Of a DNA stretch of 64,000 nt, positions 8,418-19,482 are shown piece by piece; the stretch's first letter is position 1, and each line of letters opens with the position of its first letter. Made by a program: the position numbers and the translations under genes. The DNA comes from Bradyrhizobium oligotrophicum S58. GTDB taxonomy: Bacteria; Pseudomonadota; Alphaproteobacteria; Rhizobiales; Xanthobacteraceae. The notes beneath the pieces are model-generated. The model saw only the letters and a program-made list of their open reading frames with translations. It made no database searches and was not told the DNA's origin. Location: assembly GCF_000344805.1 (NCBI RefSeq), contig NC_020453.1, positions 1,550,001 through 1,614,000 on the forward strand, written 5' to 3'.

Positions 8418-9038
8418 ATGTCCCTGCAAGTCTATCTCGCCTTCGTCGCTGCCTGCATCGCGCTGGCGCTGCTGCCCGGACCCGTCGTCACGCTTCTGAT
8501 CGCCAACGGCCTGCGTCATGGAACCCGCGCCGCGCTGATCAACATCGCCGGCGTCCAGACCGGGCTTGCGATTGCGATCGGCATCGTCGCCGTCGGCCTG
8601 ACGTCGCTGATGGCCACGATGGGCTACTGGTTCGAATGGGTGCGGTTGATCGGCGCCGCCTATCTGGTGTGGCTTGGCATCCAGCTCATCCGCTCGCCGA
8701 TCGAGGGCATCGCCGCGGGCGAGGCGCCGCCGCCACCGCCGCGTGGCGGCTTCTTCCTGCAGGGCCTGCTGGTGCTGTTGTCGAACCCCAAGGTGATGGT
8801 GTTCTTCGGTGCGTTCCTGCCGCAGTTCATGGACATGAGCCGGGATCACGCACCGCAGGTCGGATTGCTCGGCGCCACCTTCATGGTGATCGCGGGTCTC
8901 ACCGATGCGATCTATGCCCTGCTCGCCGGCCGTGCGCGAAAACTGTTCTCGGCCAGGCGCACCCGGCTGGTGTCGCGCATCTCCGGCGGCTTCATGATCG
9001 GCGGCGGCCTGTGGCTGGCGCTGACGCGGGCGCGATGA
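8418..9038 (+). CDS. LysE/RhtB-family exporter
   Basis: 206 residues from ATG at 8418 (MSLQVYLAFVAACIALALLP); earlier in-frame starts fall in the repeat. The diagnostic LysE segment is ALLPGPVVTLLIANGLRHGTRA, followed by about six membrane helices and the family block LVLLSNPKVMVFFGAFLPQF. Such proteins export amino acids or related metabolites out of the cytoplasm by proton antiport. Typical length. No divergent LysG/ArgP regulator is next to it, and the substrate is unknown. Confidence 0.92.
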   Translation: MSLQVYLAFVAACIALALLPGPVVTLLIANGLRHGTRAALINIAGVQTGLAIAIGIVAVGLTSLMATMGYWFEWVRLIGAAYLVWLGIQLIRSPIEGIAAGEAPPPPPRGGFFLQGLLVLLSNPKVMVFFGAFLPQFMDMSRDHAPQVGLLGATFMVIAGLTDAIYALLAGRARKLFSARRTRLVSRISGGFMIGGGLWLALTRAR

Positions 9039-9086
9039 GTCCGCGTTCGGCCCGCGGCTCGTCTCCGGCTATGGGCGCCGTAGCGT

Positions 9087-9671
9087 CTATTCGACGAGGC
9101 GGGGGCGGGGGCGGAATTCAAGGCCTGCATAGACGTCACGCAGTTCGAGTGTGACGTTCAGCTTGTCCAGGCGAATAACAGCATCTAGCCCCTTCAGCAC
9201 GGCGTCCGTCCAGGCGCCGTCCGCATCGCGTGAGTAGAGATGCACGTTGGGGCTGTCGGTGTCGATGAACAGGATGTAATCGAGACAGCGCAGCGCTTGA
9301 TATTCGGCGAGCTTGACCGTGACGTCGAAGCCCCCGGTCGTGGGTGACAGCACCTCGACCAGCAGCGCCGGCCGATCTGCTACCAGCGAGTCCTCATCGG
9401 GCTTGCCGCAATCGACTCCCAGATCCGGCATCCGCCGGGTCGAAGGCGACGTGACCACATAGGTGTCGCCCGTGAAGGTTTGGCACGGGCCACGTCTGGT
9501 CTGGGCGTGTAGCGCCGCCGTCAGATTCACCACGATCGCATCATGCCGCCGGCCGGCACCGGCCATCATAACGACCTCGCCATCGACGAGTTCGTAACGC
9601 TCTTCCTGCGCCGTGACCCAGGAGAAGAATTGCTCCGGCGTGACCGCCGCCTGATCGACCTTGATGTTCAT
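9087..9671 (-). CDS. Uma2-family putative PD-(D/E)XK nuclease
   Basis: 194 residues from ATG at 9671 (MNIKVDQAAVTPEQFFSW). The Uma2/DUF820 pattern is clear: EERYELVDGEVVMMAG near residue 25, the catalytic Asp in MPDLGVDCG, and the Glu in PALLVEVLSPTTGGFDVTVK with the following Lys and EYQAL. The fold is that of restriction-like endonucleases. Uma2 genes occur in many bacteria, often in several copies, and their biological role is unsettled. It stands alone here. Confidence 0.88.
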   Translation of the reverse strand: MNIKVDQAAVTPEQFFSWVTAQEERYELVDGEVVMMAGAGRRHDAIVVNLTAALHAQTRRGPCQTFTGDTYVVTSPSTRRMPDLGVDCGKPDEDSLVADRPALLVEVLSPTTGGFDVTVKLAEYQALRCLDYILFIDTDSPNVHLYSRDADGAWTDAVLKGLDAVIRLDKLNVTLELRDVYAGLEFRPRPRLVE

Positions 9672-9759
9672 CCAAGAACGCCTGTTCGATCGAAGTATAG
9701 GCGACGCCATCGATCGACGGAAGCGGGCCCGCGGCCGCATCTTTGTCTGCCGACGGGCG

Positions 9760-10596
9760 TTACAGGCTGATCGTCCCCTTCACGACCGGCGCGACGTCGC
9801 CGCCGATCCAGATCGTGTTGCCGTCCTGTGCGACATGGACACGGCCGGCGCGGCCGAGCACGGTGCCTTGCGAGGCGACGTATTGCGTCGGTGCAATTCC
9901 GGCGCCAATCAGCCATTGCGCCAGGCTTGCATTGAGGCTGCCCGTGACAGGGTCCTCGACGCCGCTCCAGGTGAAGGCACGGACTTCGAAATCGGCATCG
10001 CGTCCGTCGCGCGCAGGATCCCATGGCGCGGCGACGCCGATCGGCTGCTGCGACAGCGCCGAATTGTCGAAACGGATGTTCAGGAGATCCTGGCGCGAGT
10101 CGATGAGAACGCCGATCCAGCCCGGTCCATTGTCGACCCACTGCACGGCGCGCATCGCATCGGTCTTGATGCCCAGCGCGGCTGCGATCTTCGCAGTGAG
10201 TTCGGCATCGACAGCACCGGAGCGGCGCAGCGGCGGCGCCGCAAAGGCGAGCCGATCGCCGTCACGCTTGATGCGCACGAGACCGGCGCCGCATTCCTGC
10301 ACCACGTGCTCGCCCTTCGGCCGGCCGCCGAGCGCGAGCCAGGCGTGGCAAGAGCCAAGCGTCGGATGGCCTGCAAAAGGCAGCTCGCGCTGCGGCGTGA
10401 AGATGCGCACGCGATAGTCCGCGCTCGGATCCTGCGGGCGCGACAGGAAGGTCGTCTCGGACAAGTTGGTCCAGTTGGCGATGGCCTGCATCGCCGTATC
10501 GTCGAGGCCGTCGGCCTCGGCGATCACGGCAAGCGGGTTGCCCTTGAAGGCGACCTTGGAGAACACGTCGACTTGATGGAAGGGAAGCGTCGGCAT
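9760..10596 (-). CDS. PhzF-family isomerase/epimerase-like protein
   Basis: 278 residues from ATG at 10596 (MPTLPFHQVDVFSKVAFKGN), the conserved opening of the family with the GNPLAV motif. The catalytic glutamate lies in NLSETTFL, and the second half-domain carries FTPQRELPFAGHPTLGS and the conserved DPVTGSLNASLAQWL. The fold is that of diaminopimelate epimerase; PhzF itself isomerises a phenazine precursor, but no phenazine genes are near, so the reaction here is unknown. It lies downstream of a DUF1127 gene and opposite a MocR regulator that may control it. Confidence 0.92.
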   Translation of the reverse strand: MPTLPFHQVDVFSKVAFKGNPLAVIAEADGLDDTAMQAIANWTNLSETTFLSRPQDPSADYRVRIFTPQRELPFAGHPTLGSCHAWLALGGRPKGEHVVQECGAGLVRIKRDGDRLAFAAPPLRRSGAVDAELTAKIAAALGIKTDAMRAVQWVDNGPGWIGVLIDSRQDLLNIRFDNSALSQQPIGVAAPWDPARDGRDADFEVRAFTWSGVEDPVTGSLNASLAQWLIGAGIAPTQYVASQGTVLGRAGRVHVAQDGNTIWIGGDVAPVVKGTISL

Positions 10597-10621
10597 CGCT
10601 GTGTTCTCCTGAAGGTCCGTG

Positions 10622-10825
10622 TCAGTCGCGCCAGAACGGCTTGTTGGCCTCTTCGTGGACCACCGTCGGGTCGAGGCCGCAATCGCGCATTTGCTCAGGG
10701 TCGAGCATTGCGAGCTCGGAGCGCCAGAACAGACGCTGCAGCCAGAGTTGCGGAGCCTGGAGCAAATTGCTCTTTCCGTGGGCAACCTGCGGAGTTGCCC
10801 AACGCTGCGCCAGGGAATATGCCAT
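10622..10825 (-). CDS. small DUF1127 (YjiS-like) protein
   Basis: 67 residues with a C-terminal DUF1127 core, WLQRLFWRSELAMLDPEQMR followed by DCGLDP. Small proteins of this family often bind RNA and have been tied to phosphate, carbon or arginine metabolism in rhizobia and Rhodobacter; that is family knowledge. The gene is 25 bases upstream of the PhzF gene on the same strand and divergent from the MocR regulator, so it probably belongs to the regulated unit. Confidence 0.75.
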   Translation of the reverse strand: MAYSLAQRWATPQVAHGKSNLLQAPQLWLQRLFWRSELAMLDPEQMRDCGLDPTVVHEEANKPFWRD

Positions 10826-10920
10826 GTGTCACCTATTGCTCTTCAATTGCGTTGTTCGAAGAGCAATCGCGCAGTACATATCTCGGTGCAATTGAAACAT
10901 TGCTCTCGGTGCAATTTAGC
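10826..10920. promoter_or_regulatory. divergent MocR control region with inverted and direct repeats
   Basis: Between the DUF1127 and MocR start codons a perfect 10-bp inverted repeat ATTGCTCTTC (10835-10844) / GAAGAGCAAT (10858-10867) is followed by an exact 13-base direct repeat TCTCGGTGCAATT at 10881-10893 and 10904-10916, 23 bases apart. GCAAT is shared by all elements. MocR regulators typically bind spaced direct repeats in divergent promoters, so these are the likely sites. Confidence 0.7.
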
Positions 10921-12261
10921 ATGAACACTTCCTATACGACCCTCGTGGACGGCATCGCCGAGGACATCGCCCAGGGGCGGCTAAGGGCCGGCGACCGGCT
11001 GCCGCCGCAGCGCCAGTTCGCCTATGAGCGGGGAATTGCCGCATCCACGGCAGCGCGTGTCTATGCCGAATTATTGCGCAGGGGTCTCGTCGTGGGCGAG
11101 GTCGGGCGCGGCACCTTCGTCGCAGGAGAGCCGATACCGGTGCCGCCCTCGCTACGGCTGGAGCCGTTCGATGGCCGCATCGATCTCGAGTTCAATTTTC
11201 CGACCCTGCCCGATCAGGCGGCGCTGATCGCGAAGTCGCTCGCGGTGTGGCAGCGGCCGGAGAAGCTCGCGCCGGTGCTGGCGCCGATCACGCAGCGCCG
11301 GCTGGTCGAGGCCGGCCGGACCGCCGCGGCCTTTTTCGCTGGCGACCGCTGGCGCCCGCGGGCGGAGAATTTCGTCTTCGCCGGCAGCGGGCGGCAATCG
11401 CTGGCGGCGGCGATCTCGGCGCTGGTGCCGGTCGGCGGCCGGCTCGGCGTCGAGGCCGTCACCTATCCGATGATCAAGGGCATTGCGGCGCGGCTCGGCG
11501 TGACCCTGGTGCCGCTCGCGATGGACGGCGAGGGAATCCGCCCGGATGCGCTGACCAAGGCGCATCGCAGCAGTGCGCTCAACGCGATCTACATTCAGCC
11601 GGTGATGCAGAATCCACTTGGACTGACGATGAGCGAGGCGAGGCGCGAGGAGATCGTGCGTCTCGTGCGCAAGCACGAGCTGATGATCATCGAGGATCTC
11701 GTCTACGGCTTCCTCAGCGACCAGGTTTCGCTGGCAACGCAGGCGGAAGAGCGCGTCGTGATCGTCGATAGCCTCGCCAAGCGGCTCGCGCCGGGAATCG
11801 CGGTCGGCTTTCTCTACGTGCCGGCAAGCATGCGCGAAAAGTTCGCTGCCACAGTCCGCACCGGGGCCTGGTCGGTGACGTCGCTGGCGCTTGCCGCCGG
11901 CATGGGGCTGCTGACCGACGGCACGGCGGCCGAGATCACGAGGCGCAAACGCGCCGATGCGCTGGTGCGGCAGGCGATCGTCGCCGAGTGCCTCGCTGGC
12001 CATCACATCGAGGCAGATCCGCGCTCCTACCATGTCTGGCTGCATCTGCCGGAGGGCTGGCGCGCCGAGGCCCTGACGGCGGCCGCTGCGCGTGCCGGCA
12101 TCGCGATCACGCCGGCAAGCGCCTTTGCCGTGGCGCATGGCCATTCACCGAACGCGGTGCGGCTCGCGCTCGGCCTGCCGAGCCATGACGATCTGCGCAC
12201 CGCGCTGTGGCGGCTCGCCGGATTGCTGGCGCATCACGACGCCTCCGACATGACGGAGTAG
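10921..12261 (+). CDS. MocR/PdxR-type regulator: GntR winged helix fused to aminotransferase-like domain
   Basis: 446 residues. N-terminal GntR winged helix (residues 1-75; LRAGDRLPPQRQFAYERGIA and STAARVYAELLRRGLVVGEV), then a linker and a fold-type I aminotransferase domain with the PLP lysine in VDSLAKRLAPG (Lys287) and the upstream YIQPVMQNPLGLTMS segment. MocR proteins use PLP or its amine adducts as effector. It lies divergent from the DUF1127-phzF unit across a repeat-rich 95-base gap, so that unit is the probable target. ATG at 10921 was chosen because the frame upstream runs through the operator region. Confidence 0.92.
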   Translation: MNTSYTTLVDGIAEDIAQGRLRAGDRLPPQRQFAYERGIAASTAARVYAELLRRGLVVGEVGRGTFVAGEPIPVPPSLRLEPFDGRIDLEFNFPTLPDQAALIAKSLAVWQRPEKLAPVLAPITQRRLVEAGRTAAAFFAGDRWRPRAENFVFAGSGRQSLAAAISALVPVGGRLGVEAVTYPMIKGIAARLGVTLVPLAMDGEGIRPDALTKAHRSSALNAIYIQPVMQNPLGLTMSEARREEIVRLVRKHELMIIEDLVYGFLSDQVSLATQAEERVVIVDSLAKRLAPGIAVGFLYVPASMREKFAATVRTGAWSVTSLALAAGMGLLTDGTAAEITRRKRADALVRQAIVAECLAGHHIEADPRSYHVWLHLPEGWRAEALTAAAARAGIAITPASAFAVAHGHSPNAVRLALGLPSHDDLRTALWRLAGLLAHHDASDMTE

Positions 12262-12265
12262 CGAG

Positions 12266-13069
12266 CTAGGCGAGGCCCTTGTTGCGCAGCTCGACTTCGA
12301 TCTCGCCGAGGATGCGGCTCAGCCGCTCGGCCCAGCGCTGCTGGCCCTCGGGCTCCGCGATCTCGTTCTGCCGGATCTCGATGCCCGACGTAATGAGGCC
12401 GCGGCCCCCGCCATGCACGGGGATGGTGTAGTCGGTGCCGTCGCCGACTGCGTAGGGCTGGTTGTCGCCCACGACGAGATCAGGCTCGGCCCGCAACGCC
12501 TTCAACAGCAGCGGCGGCAGCACGCGGTCGTGCTGATACAGCGTGCCGATGTGCCAGGGCCTCGCGATCCCCGCATAAACCGGCGTGAAGCTGTGCAGCG
12601 ACACCAGCACCGTCGGCCGCCCCTCGGCCTTGCGCGCATCGAGCACTTCGGTGATGCGGTCATGATACGGATCGAAGATCGCGCGGCGCCGGAGCTCGGC
12701 ATCCTCATGCGTCAGGCCTTCATTGCCGGGGATCGTGGTGCGCTCGCTGATCATGGGAATCGCGTTCGGTGCCGTCGGCGAGCGGTTGCAGTCGATCACC
12801 AGTCGCGAATAGCGCTGTGCGATCAGATGCGCATCGAGGGCGCGCGACACCGCCTCCGCGACGCCGGCGATGCCGATGTCCCAGGCGATGTGCCGCTCCA
12901 GCTCGGTCTCATCGAGGCCGAGATCGCCGAGCGCGCGCGGCAGCAGGCGGCCGTAGTGATCGCAGGTGAACAGAAACGCAGACGCTCCGCCGGCATTCTG
13001 TTCGAGCACCGGCGGAACTTCGTCGCTCTGCAGGAGTAGTGCTTTATCGGTCGTGCCCGGAAGCTTCAT
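12266..13069 (-). CDS. N-formylglutamate amidohydrolase
   Basis: 267 residues. The FGase family signatures are visible: FLFTCDHYGRLLPRALGDLG near residue 32, HIAWDIGIAGVAEAVSRALDA, YSRLVIDCNRSP, and VLVSLHSFTPVYAG. The enzyme removes the formyl or acyl group from N-formylglutamate-type compounds; in histidine degradation it is the last step (HutG), but no other hut genes are near, so a stand-alone amidohydrolase role is equally likely. Convergent with the MocR gene, only four bases between the stop codons. Confidence 0.9.
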   Translation of the reverse strand: MKLPGTTDKALLLQSDEVPPVLEQNAGGASAFLFTCDHYGRLLPRALGDLGLDETELERHIAWDIGIAGVAEAVSRALDAHLIAQRYSRLVIDCNRSPTAPNAIPMISERTTIPGNEGLTHEDAELRRRAIFDPYHDRITEVLDARKAEGRPTVLVSLHSFTPVYAGIARPWHIGTLYQHDRVLPPLLLKALRAEPDLVVGDNQPYAVGDGTDYTIPVHGGGRGLITSGIEIRQNEIAEPEGQQRWAERLSRILGEIEVELRNKGLA

Positions 13070-13315
13070 GGTGACGTTCGTTGCTCATTCAGGCGCCATG
13101 ACGATCTGCAATTGAGCAGAGGTCGATCTGGATTGAAATGCCGAAAACCGCGATGATGGTTCGACGATGCCGATCCTGACGGACGATCACACGACCCGAT
13201 ATTGCCGAGCCCAGCCGCTTTCTGTGGGAAGGCTATGCATCCCGCGGCCGGCGCGGCTGATTTGCGCTGAGACGATCGAACATGCCGAGAGCCGCATAGG
13301 CTGAAGAGGGGACTG
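13070..13315. promoter_or_regulatory. divergent intergenic region (246 bases)
   Basis: Separates the amidohydrolase and transglutaminase starts and must carry both promoters. I see no clear promoter boxes or strong repeats. AGAGGGGA lies just before the transglutaminase ATG as a ribosome binding site. Confidence 0.35.
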
Positions 13316-14140
13316 ATGGAGATCAAGGTCGGGTTCGAGATCGTCTATGCGGCGCCTGCGGCGACGCCGATGGTGATCATGCTGTCGATCCATCCCTCGC
13401 GCTTTCCGGACATCGTCGGCACCGAGACGATCACAACCGAGCCCAATGTGCCGATCAAATTCTATAGCGACAGCTTCGGCAATCTCTGCGGACGCCTGGT
13501 GGCGCCGGCCGGCGGCGTCACCTTCCACGGCAGCGCGATCGTCCGCGATTCGGGATTGCCCGATCTCGTCGATCCCGCCGCGCAGCAGCTGCCGATCGAC
13601 CAGTTGCCGGACGAGCTGCTGCTGTATCTGATGCCGAGCCGCTATTGCGAGACTGACAAGCTGACCGACATCGCCTGGTCGCTGTTCGGCAGCATGCCGG
13701 CGGGCTGGGCGCGGGTGCAGGCGATCTGCGACTTCGTGCACCGCCATGTCACGTTCGGCTATGAGCACGCCCACGCCATGAAGTCGGCCCACGACGTCTA
13801 CCAGCAGCGCACCGGCGTCTGCCGCGACTTCGCGCATCTGGCGCTGACCTTCTGCCGCTGCATGGGCATCCCGGCGCGCTATTGTACCGGCTATCTCGGC
13901 GACATCGGCGTGCCGCCCGATCCCGCGCCCATGGACTTCTCCGGCTGGTTCGAAGTGTATCTGTCTGGCCGCTGGTACACCTTCGACGCCCGCCACAACA
14001 CCCCGCGCATCGGCCGCATCCTGATGGCCACGGGGCGCGATGCCGCCGACGTGGCGCTGTCGACCTCGTTCGGCCTGATGACCCTGGCGAAATTCCACGT
14101 CGTCAGCGAGGAGGTCGTGGCGGCCCGCGGCGTGGCGTGA
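13316..14140 (+). CDS. transglutaminase-like cysteine protease family protein
   Basis: 274 residues. N-terminal beta-rich domain (MEIKVGFEIVYAAPAATPMV) followed by a transglutaminase core with the catalytic Cys169 in QQRTGVCRDFAHL and His227 in RWYTFDARHNTPRIGR, the standard Cys-His-Asp arrangement. No signal peptide. Bacterial members of this group are presumed peptidases or amidases acting on proteins or peptides; targets are unknown. Typically 260-290 residues, so full length. Confidence 0.92.
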   Translation: MEIKVGFEIVYAAPAATPMVIMLSIHPSRFPDIVGTETITTEPNVPIKFYSDSFGNLCGRLVAPAGGVTFHGSAIVRDSGLPDLVDPAAQQLPIDQLPDELLLYLMPSRYCETDKLTDIAWSLFGSMPAGWARVQAICDFVHRHVTFGYEHAHAMKSAHDVYQQRTGVCRDFAHLALTFCRCMGIPARYCTGYLGDIGVPPDPAPMDFSGWFEVYLSGRWYTFDARHNTPRIGRILMATGRDAADVALSTSFGLMTLAKFHVVSEEVVAARGVA

Positions 14141-14176
14141 GCTGGCCTTGCCGCACCAGGGCGGCTATGCAGGGCG

Positions 14177-14587
14177 ATGACCTCCGATACGATCTCCGAC
14201 CTGCTTTTCGTCTACGGCACGCTGATGCGCGGCTTCGACCATCCGATGGCGCGGCTGCTGTCGGCCAATGCCGACTTCGTTGGCGAAGCCAGCTGCCGCG
14301 GGCGGCTGTATCGTATCCAGCACTATCCAGGCCTGGTGCTCTCCGATGACGCTGCGGACGCCGTGCATGGCGAGGTGTTCCGGCTGCGCCAGCCTGACGC
14401 CATGTTGCGCGAGTTCGACATGTACGAGGCCTGCGGCGAGGGCTTTGCCGCCCCGACCGAATATCTGCGCCGGCGCCTCGCAGTCACGCTCACCGATGGC
14501 AGCGTCCGCGATGCCTGGACCTATGTCTATAACTGGCCGGTCGACGAGGCCGCCCGCATCGCCTCGGGCCGCTTCCTGGCGCCTTGA
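14177..14587 (+). CDS. gamma-glutamylcyclotransferase-like protein
   Basis: 136 residues with the BtrG/AIG2 fold: LLFVYGTLMRGFDHPMARLL at the start holds the YGTL substrate-binding motif, followed by GRLYRIQHYPGLVLSDDA and the glutamate-bearing VFRLRQPDAMLREFDMYEAC. Family enzymes cyclise gamma-glutamyl amines or peptides to 5-oxoproline. It follows the transglutaminase gene by 36 bases, so the two may be co-transcribed. Confidence 0.88.
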   Translation: MTSDTISDLLFVYGTLMRGFDHPMARLLSANADFVGEASCRGRLYRIQHYPGLVLSDDAADAVHGEVFRLRQPDAMLREFDMYEACGEGFAAPTEYLRRRLAVTLTDGSVRDAWTYVYNWPVDEAARIASGRFLAP

Positions 14588-14605
14588 GCCTAACTCTCTC
14601 GACGC

Positions 14606-14696
14606 CGTCATTCCGGGACATCACGAAAGCGATGAGCCCGGAATCCATAATCCCGAATGGATTCCGGGCTCGCCCTGCGGGCGCCCGGGAATGACG
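14606..14696. repeat. palindromic repeat, family C, copy 1
   Basis: Imperfect long hairpin: CGTCATTCCGGG at one end pairs with CCCGGGAATGACG at the other, with inner arms GAGCCCGGAATCCAT and ATGGATTCCGGGCTCG. A related element lies at 26483-26633. Non-coding, between the GGCT gene and dnaG. Confidence 0.85.
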
Positions 14697-14807
14697 AGCG
14701 GCGAGTGCGCGGCCTGTGAATAGCCCGGACAAGGCCAAGGAAGTTCACATTTCGTACACGGCTGCCTATATGCGTAAGTCCATCAGCACAGGACCACCAC
14801 GCCGCCC

Positions 14808-16814
14808 ATGGCCCGCTTCACGCCGGAATTCCTCGATGAGCTGCGCGCCCGGCTTCCGGTCTCGGATGTCGTCGGCAAGCGCGTCAAGCTCAAGAAGGCG
14901 GGGCGCGAGTGGAAGGGGCTGTCGCCGTTCCAGCAGGAGAAGACGCCGTCCTTCTACGTCAACGACCAGAAGGGTTTTTATCACGACTTCTCCTCCGGCA
15001 AGCACGGCAACATCTTCGACTTCGTGATGGAGACCGAGGGCTGCAGCTTCCCGGAGGCTGTCGAGCGGCTGGCGGGGGTCGCCGGCCTGGCGCTGCCGGC
15101 GGTGACGCCCGATGCTGCGCGGCAGGAGCGGCAGCGCAAGACCCTCTATGACGTGATGGAGCTGGCCGCGAAGTTCTTCGCCGACACCCTGGCCTCGCGC
15201 CATGGTGCCCGGGCGCGCGGCTATCTCGCCGATCGCGCGATCCTGCCGCAGACGCAGCTGCAGTTCCGCATCGGCTACGCGTCGCAGGAGCGCTTCGCCC
15301 TGAAGGAATATCTCGGCGCCCAGGGCGTGCCGGTGAACGACATGGTCGAGGCCGGGCTGCTCGTCGCCGGCGACGACATCCCGGTGCCGTACGACCGTTT
15401 CCGCGACCGCGTGATGTTTCCCATCACCGATGTCAGAGGCCGCGTCATCGCCTTCGGCGGCCGCGCGCTGCAGAAGGACGTGCCGGCGAAATACCTGAAC
15501 TCGCCGGAGACGCCGCTCTTCCACAAGGGCGACAACCTCTACAATCTCCCGAGCGCCCGCCAGGCCGCGCATAACGGCGCGCCGATGATCGTGGTCGAGG
15601 GCTATGTCGACGTCATCGCGCTGGTCGCGGCCGGCTTTGCCGGCGCCGTGGCGCCGCTCGGCACCGCGCTGACCGAGAGCCAGCTTTCGCTGATCTGGAA
15701 GATGGTCGATGAGCCGATCCTGTGCTTCGACGGCGACCGCGCCGGCCAGAAGGCGGCCTATCGTGCCGCGGACCTCGCCCTGCCTCATCTCAAGCCCGGC
15801 AAAAGCCTGCGCTTCGCATTGCTGCCCGAGGGCCAGGATCCCGACGACCTCGTCCGCTCCGGCGGCCGCGGCGCCGTCGAGGAGGTGCTCAAGATCGCAA
15901 AGCCGCTCGCCGAGGTGATCTGGTCGCGCGAGATCGAGGGCGGCAGCTTCACCACCCCGGAGCGGCGCGCCGCGCTGGAGGCCCGGATCGGTCAGCTCAC
16001 CGGCGGCATCGCCGACGAGGTGGTGCGCCGCTATTACAAGCAGGACCTCAGCGACCGCTTGTACCGGGCGTTCGCCCCGGACGGCGGCCGGGGCTTCGGC
16101 CGCGGCTTCGGTGCCGAATCAGGACGACGGTTTGGCCCCCGCAGTCCCGGTTCCGGACAGCCGGGGCGGTTATCCACAGGGGGCGGCCGCCGCGGCGGGG
16201 CGCCATCCACAGGCCCGGCGATGGCCCGCGGCCCCTACCAGGCGGCGAGCCCGCAGCTCGCCATGAGCCCGATCATGCGCGGCCAGCGCTCCGCGATCTC
16301 GCGCCGCGAGGCGCTGATCCTGCAGTGCCTGATCAACCATCCCTGGCTCCTGCACGACCATCTCGAGGAGGTCGCAGCGCTCGAGCTCGCCCACCCCGAG
16401 GCCCACAAGCTCCGCGCCGCCATCATCGCCGCCTTCGCCCACGACCACCACCATTCTCCGGATCCGGACGAGCAGGCCGAGAAGATGCGGGCCGATCTGG
16501 AGAAATCCGGCTTTTCCGAGCTTCTTCAACGGGTTGAGCGGGCGATCACGACCGCGGCGGTGTGGGCGACGAAGTCCGGCGCGGCGCGCGATGACGTTCT
16601 TGCGACCTGGCATCAGCTCGTCGCCTTGCATCGGCAATGGCACTCCTTACTTAGAGAATTGAAGGATGCCGAGCTGGCGTTGGGCGAGGAGCCGAGCGAG
16701 CCGAACATGGGCTGGTTGAGGGACGTGAAGGCCAGGATGGCCGAGGTGGACGGCACCGAAGCGCTGATCGAAGGCTTCGGGGAACTGTCCGGACGCAACA
16801 GCCGAAACGTGTAG
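14808..16814 (+). CDS. dnaG: DNA primase (zinc ligands of the CHC2 domain replaced)
   Basis: 668 residues. DnaG makes RNA primers at the replication fork. N-terminal CHC2-like domain about residues 1-100, primase core and TOPRIM domain with VVEGYVDVIAL and CFDGDRAGQKAAYRAADLAL, and a C-terminal DnaB-binding region after a Gly/Arg/Pro-rich linker (about residues 420-490, GFGRGFGAESGRRFGPRSP). The four zinc ligands of classical primases are absent: the positions read Ser39, Gln42, Asp60 and Ser63 (LSPFQQEKTPSF, FYHDFSSGKHG). The gene precedes rpoD, the usual macromolecular-synthesis order; rpsU is not between them here. Confidence 0.97.
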   Translation: MARFTPEFLDELRARLPVSDVVGKRVKLKKAGREWKGLSPFQQEKTPSFYVNDQKGFYHDFSSGKHGNIFDFVMETEGCSFPEAVERLAGVAGLALPAVTPDAARQERQRKTLYDVMELAAKFFADTLASRHGARARGYLADRAILPQTQLQFRIGYASQERFALKEYLGAQGVPVNDMVEAGLLVAGDDIPVPYDRFRDRVMFPITDVRGRVIAFGGRALQKDVPAKYLNSPETPLFHKGDNLYNLPSARQAAHNGAPMIVVEGYVDVIALVAAGFAGAVAPLGTALTESQLSLIWKMVDEPILCFDGDRAGQKAAYRAADLALPHLKPGKSLRFALLPEGQDPDDLVRSGGRGAVEEVLKIAKPLAEVIWSREIEGGSFTTPERRAALEARIGQLTGGIADEVVRRYYKQDLSDRLYRAFAPDGGRGFGRGFGAESGRRFGPRSPGSGQPGRLSTGGGRRGGAPSTGPAMARGPYQAASPQLAMSPIMRGQRSAISRREALILQCLINHPWLLHDHLEEVAALELAHPEAHKLRAAIIAAFAHDHHHSPDPDEQAEKMRADLEKSGFSELLQRVERAITTAAVWATKSGAARDDVLATWHQLVALHRQWHSLLRELKDAELALGEEPSEPNMGWLRDVKARMAEVDGTEALIEGFGELSGRNSRNV

Positions 16815-17243
16815 ATCTGAGGCCCGGCGCCCTGTCGCCAGTTGAGCACATTTCGACCCGGTCCGCGGAAGCGGAGTCCGGTCCACGCGAAAAGACTCGC
16901 CAAATCCATGGTTTGGCTGCAAAAACAGGGTTAATCGAAGTTTAAGAGGTCCGGGGCATTTTCTGCAGCAGATGGTTTGGTTTCGCTGTCGGACACCACG
17001 CTTGCATGTCGGGCGCCGGATTCGATTGCAAAACCGGTATCGCTTTTGCAAGAAACGCGCGCCGGTCCGAAAACGGGACGACACCAGCGTAGGGCGACAC
17101 TAGCGAAAGACTTCATGGGGTGGCGACGTTGAAGTGCGCCGCCCTTTCCGCGTCGACAACAGTTTTTGAGTAGAGCAGGCGGGCGCCGCGATGCCAAGGG
17201 CGAAGATGCCACGGGCGGAGCGGGCGCGTTTCGGGAGCAATGA
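16815..17243. promoter_or_regulatory. dnaG-rpoD intergenic region (429 bases)
   Basis: No gene seen. It must carry the rpoD promoter. It contains an AT-rich inverted repeat TTGCAAAA (17026-17033) / TTTTGCAA (17044-17051) with a 10-base spacer, possibly an operator or hairpin. AGCA-rich sequence GGGAGC precedes the rpoD ATG. Confidence 0.45.
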
Positions 17244-19355
<2,112 letters not shown>

Positions 19356-19410
19356 TCCGCGGTCGATTCTGACCGTCATTATCGGGCTTGACCCGGCAAT
19401 CGATTGACAC

Positions 19411-19440
19411 GAAGGAGCGGGCCGAAAGGGCCGCTTCTTC
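19411..19440 (+). terminator. likely rpoD terminator hairpin
   Basis: GAAGGAGCGG ... CCGCTTCTTC forms a stem of about 12 pairs with one bulged G and a GAAAG loop, 56 bases after the rpoD stop. No T-run follows, so efficiency is uncertain. Confidence 0.55.
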
Positions 19441-19482
19441 GCGATTGCAACTCGCGTGTTCAGTAAAGGTTGTACGGATTTT

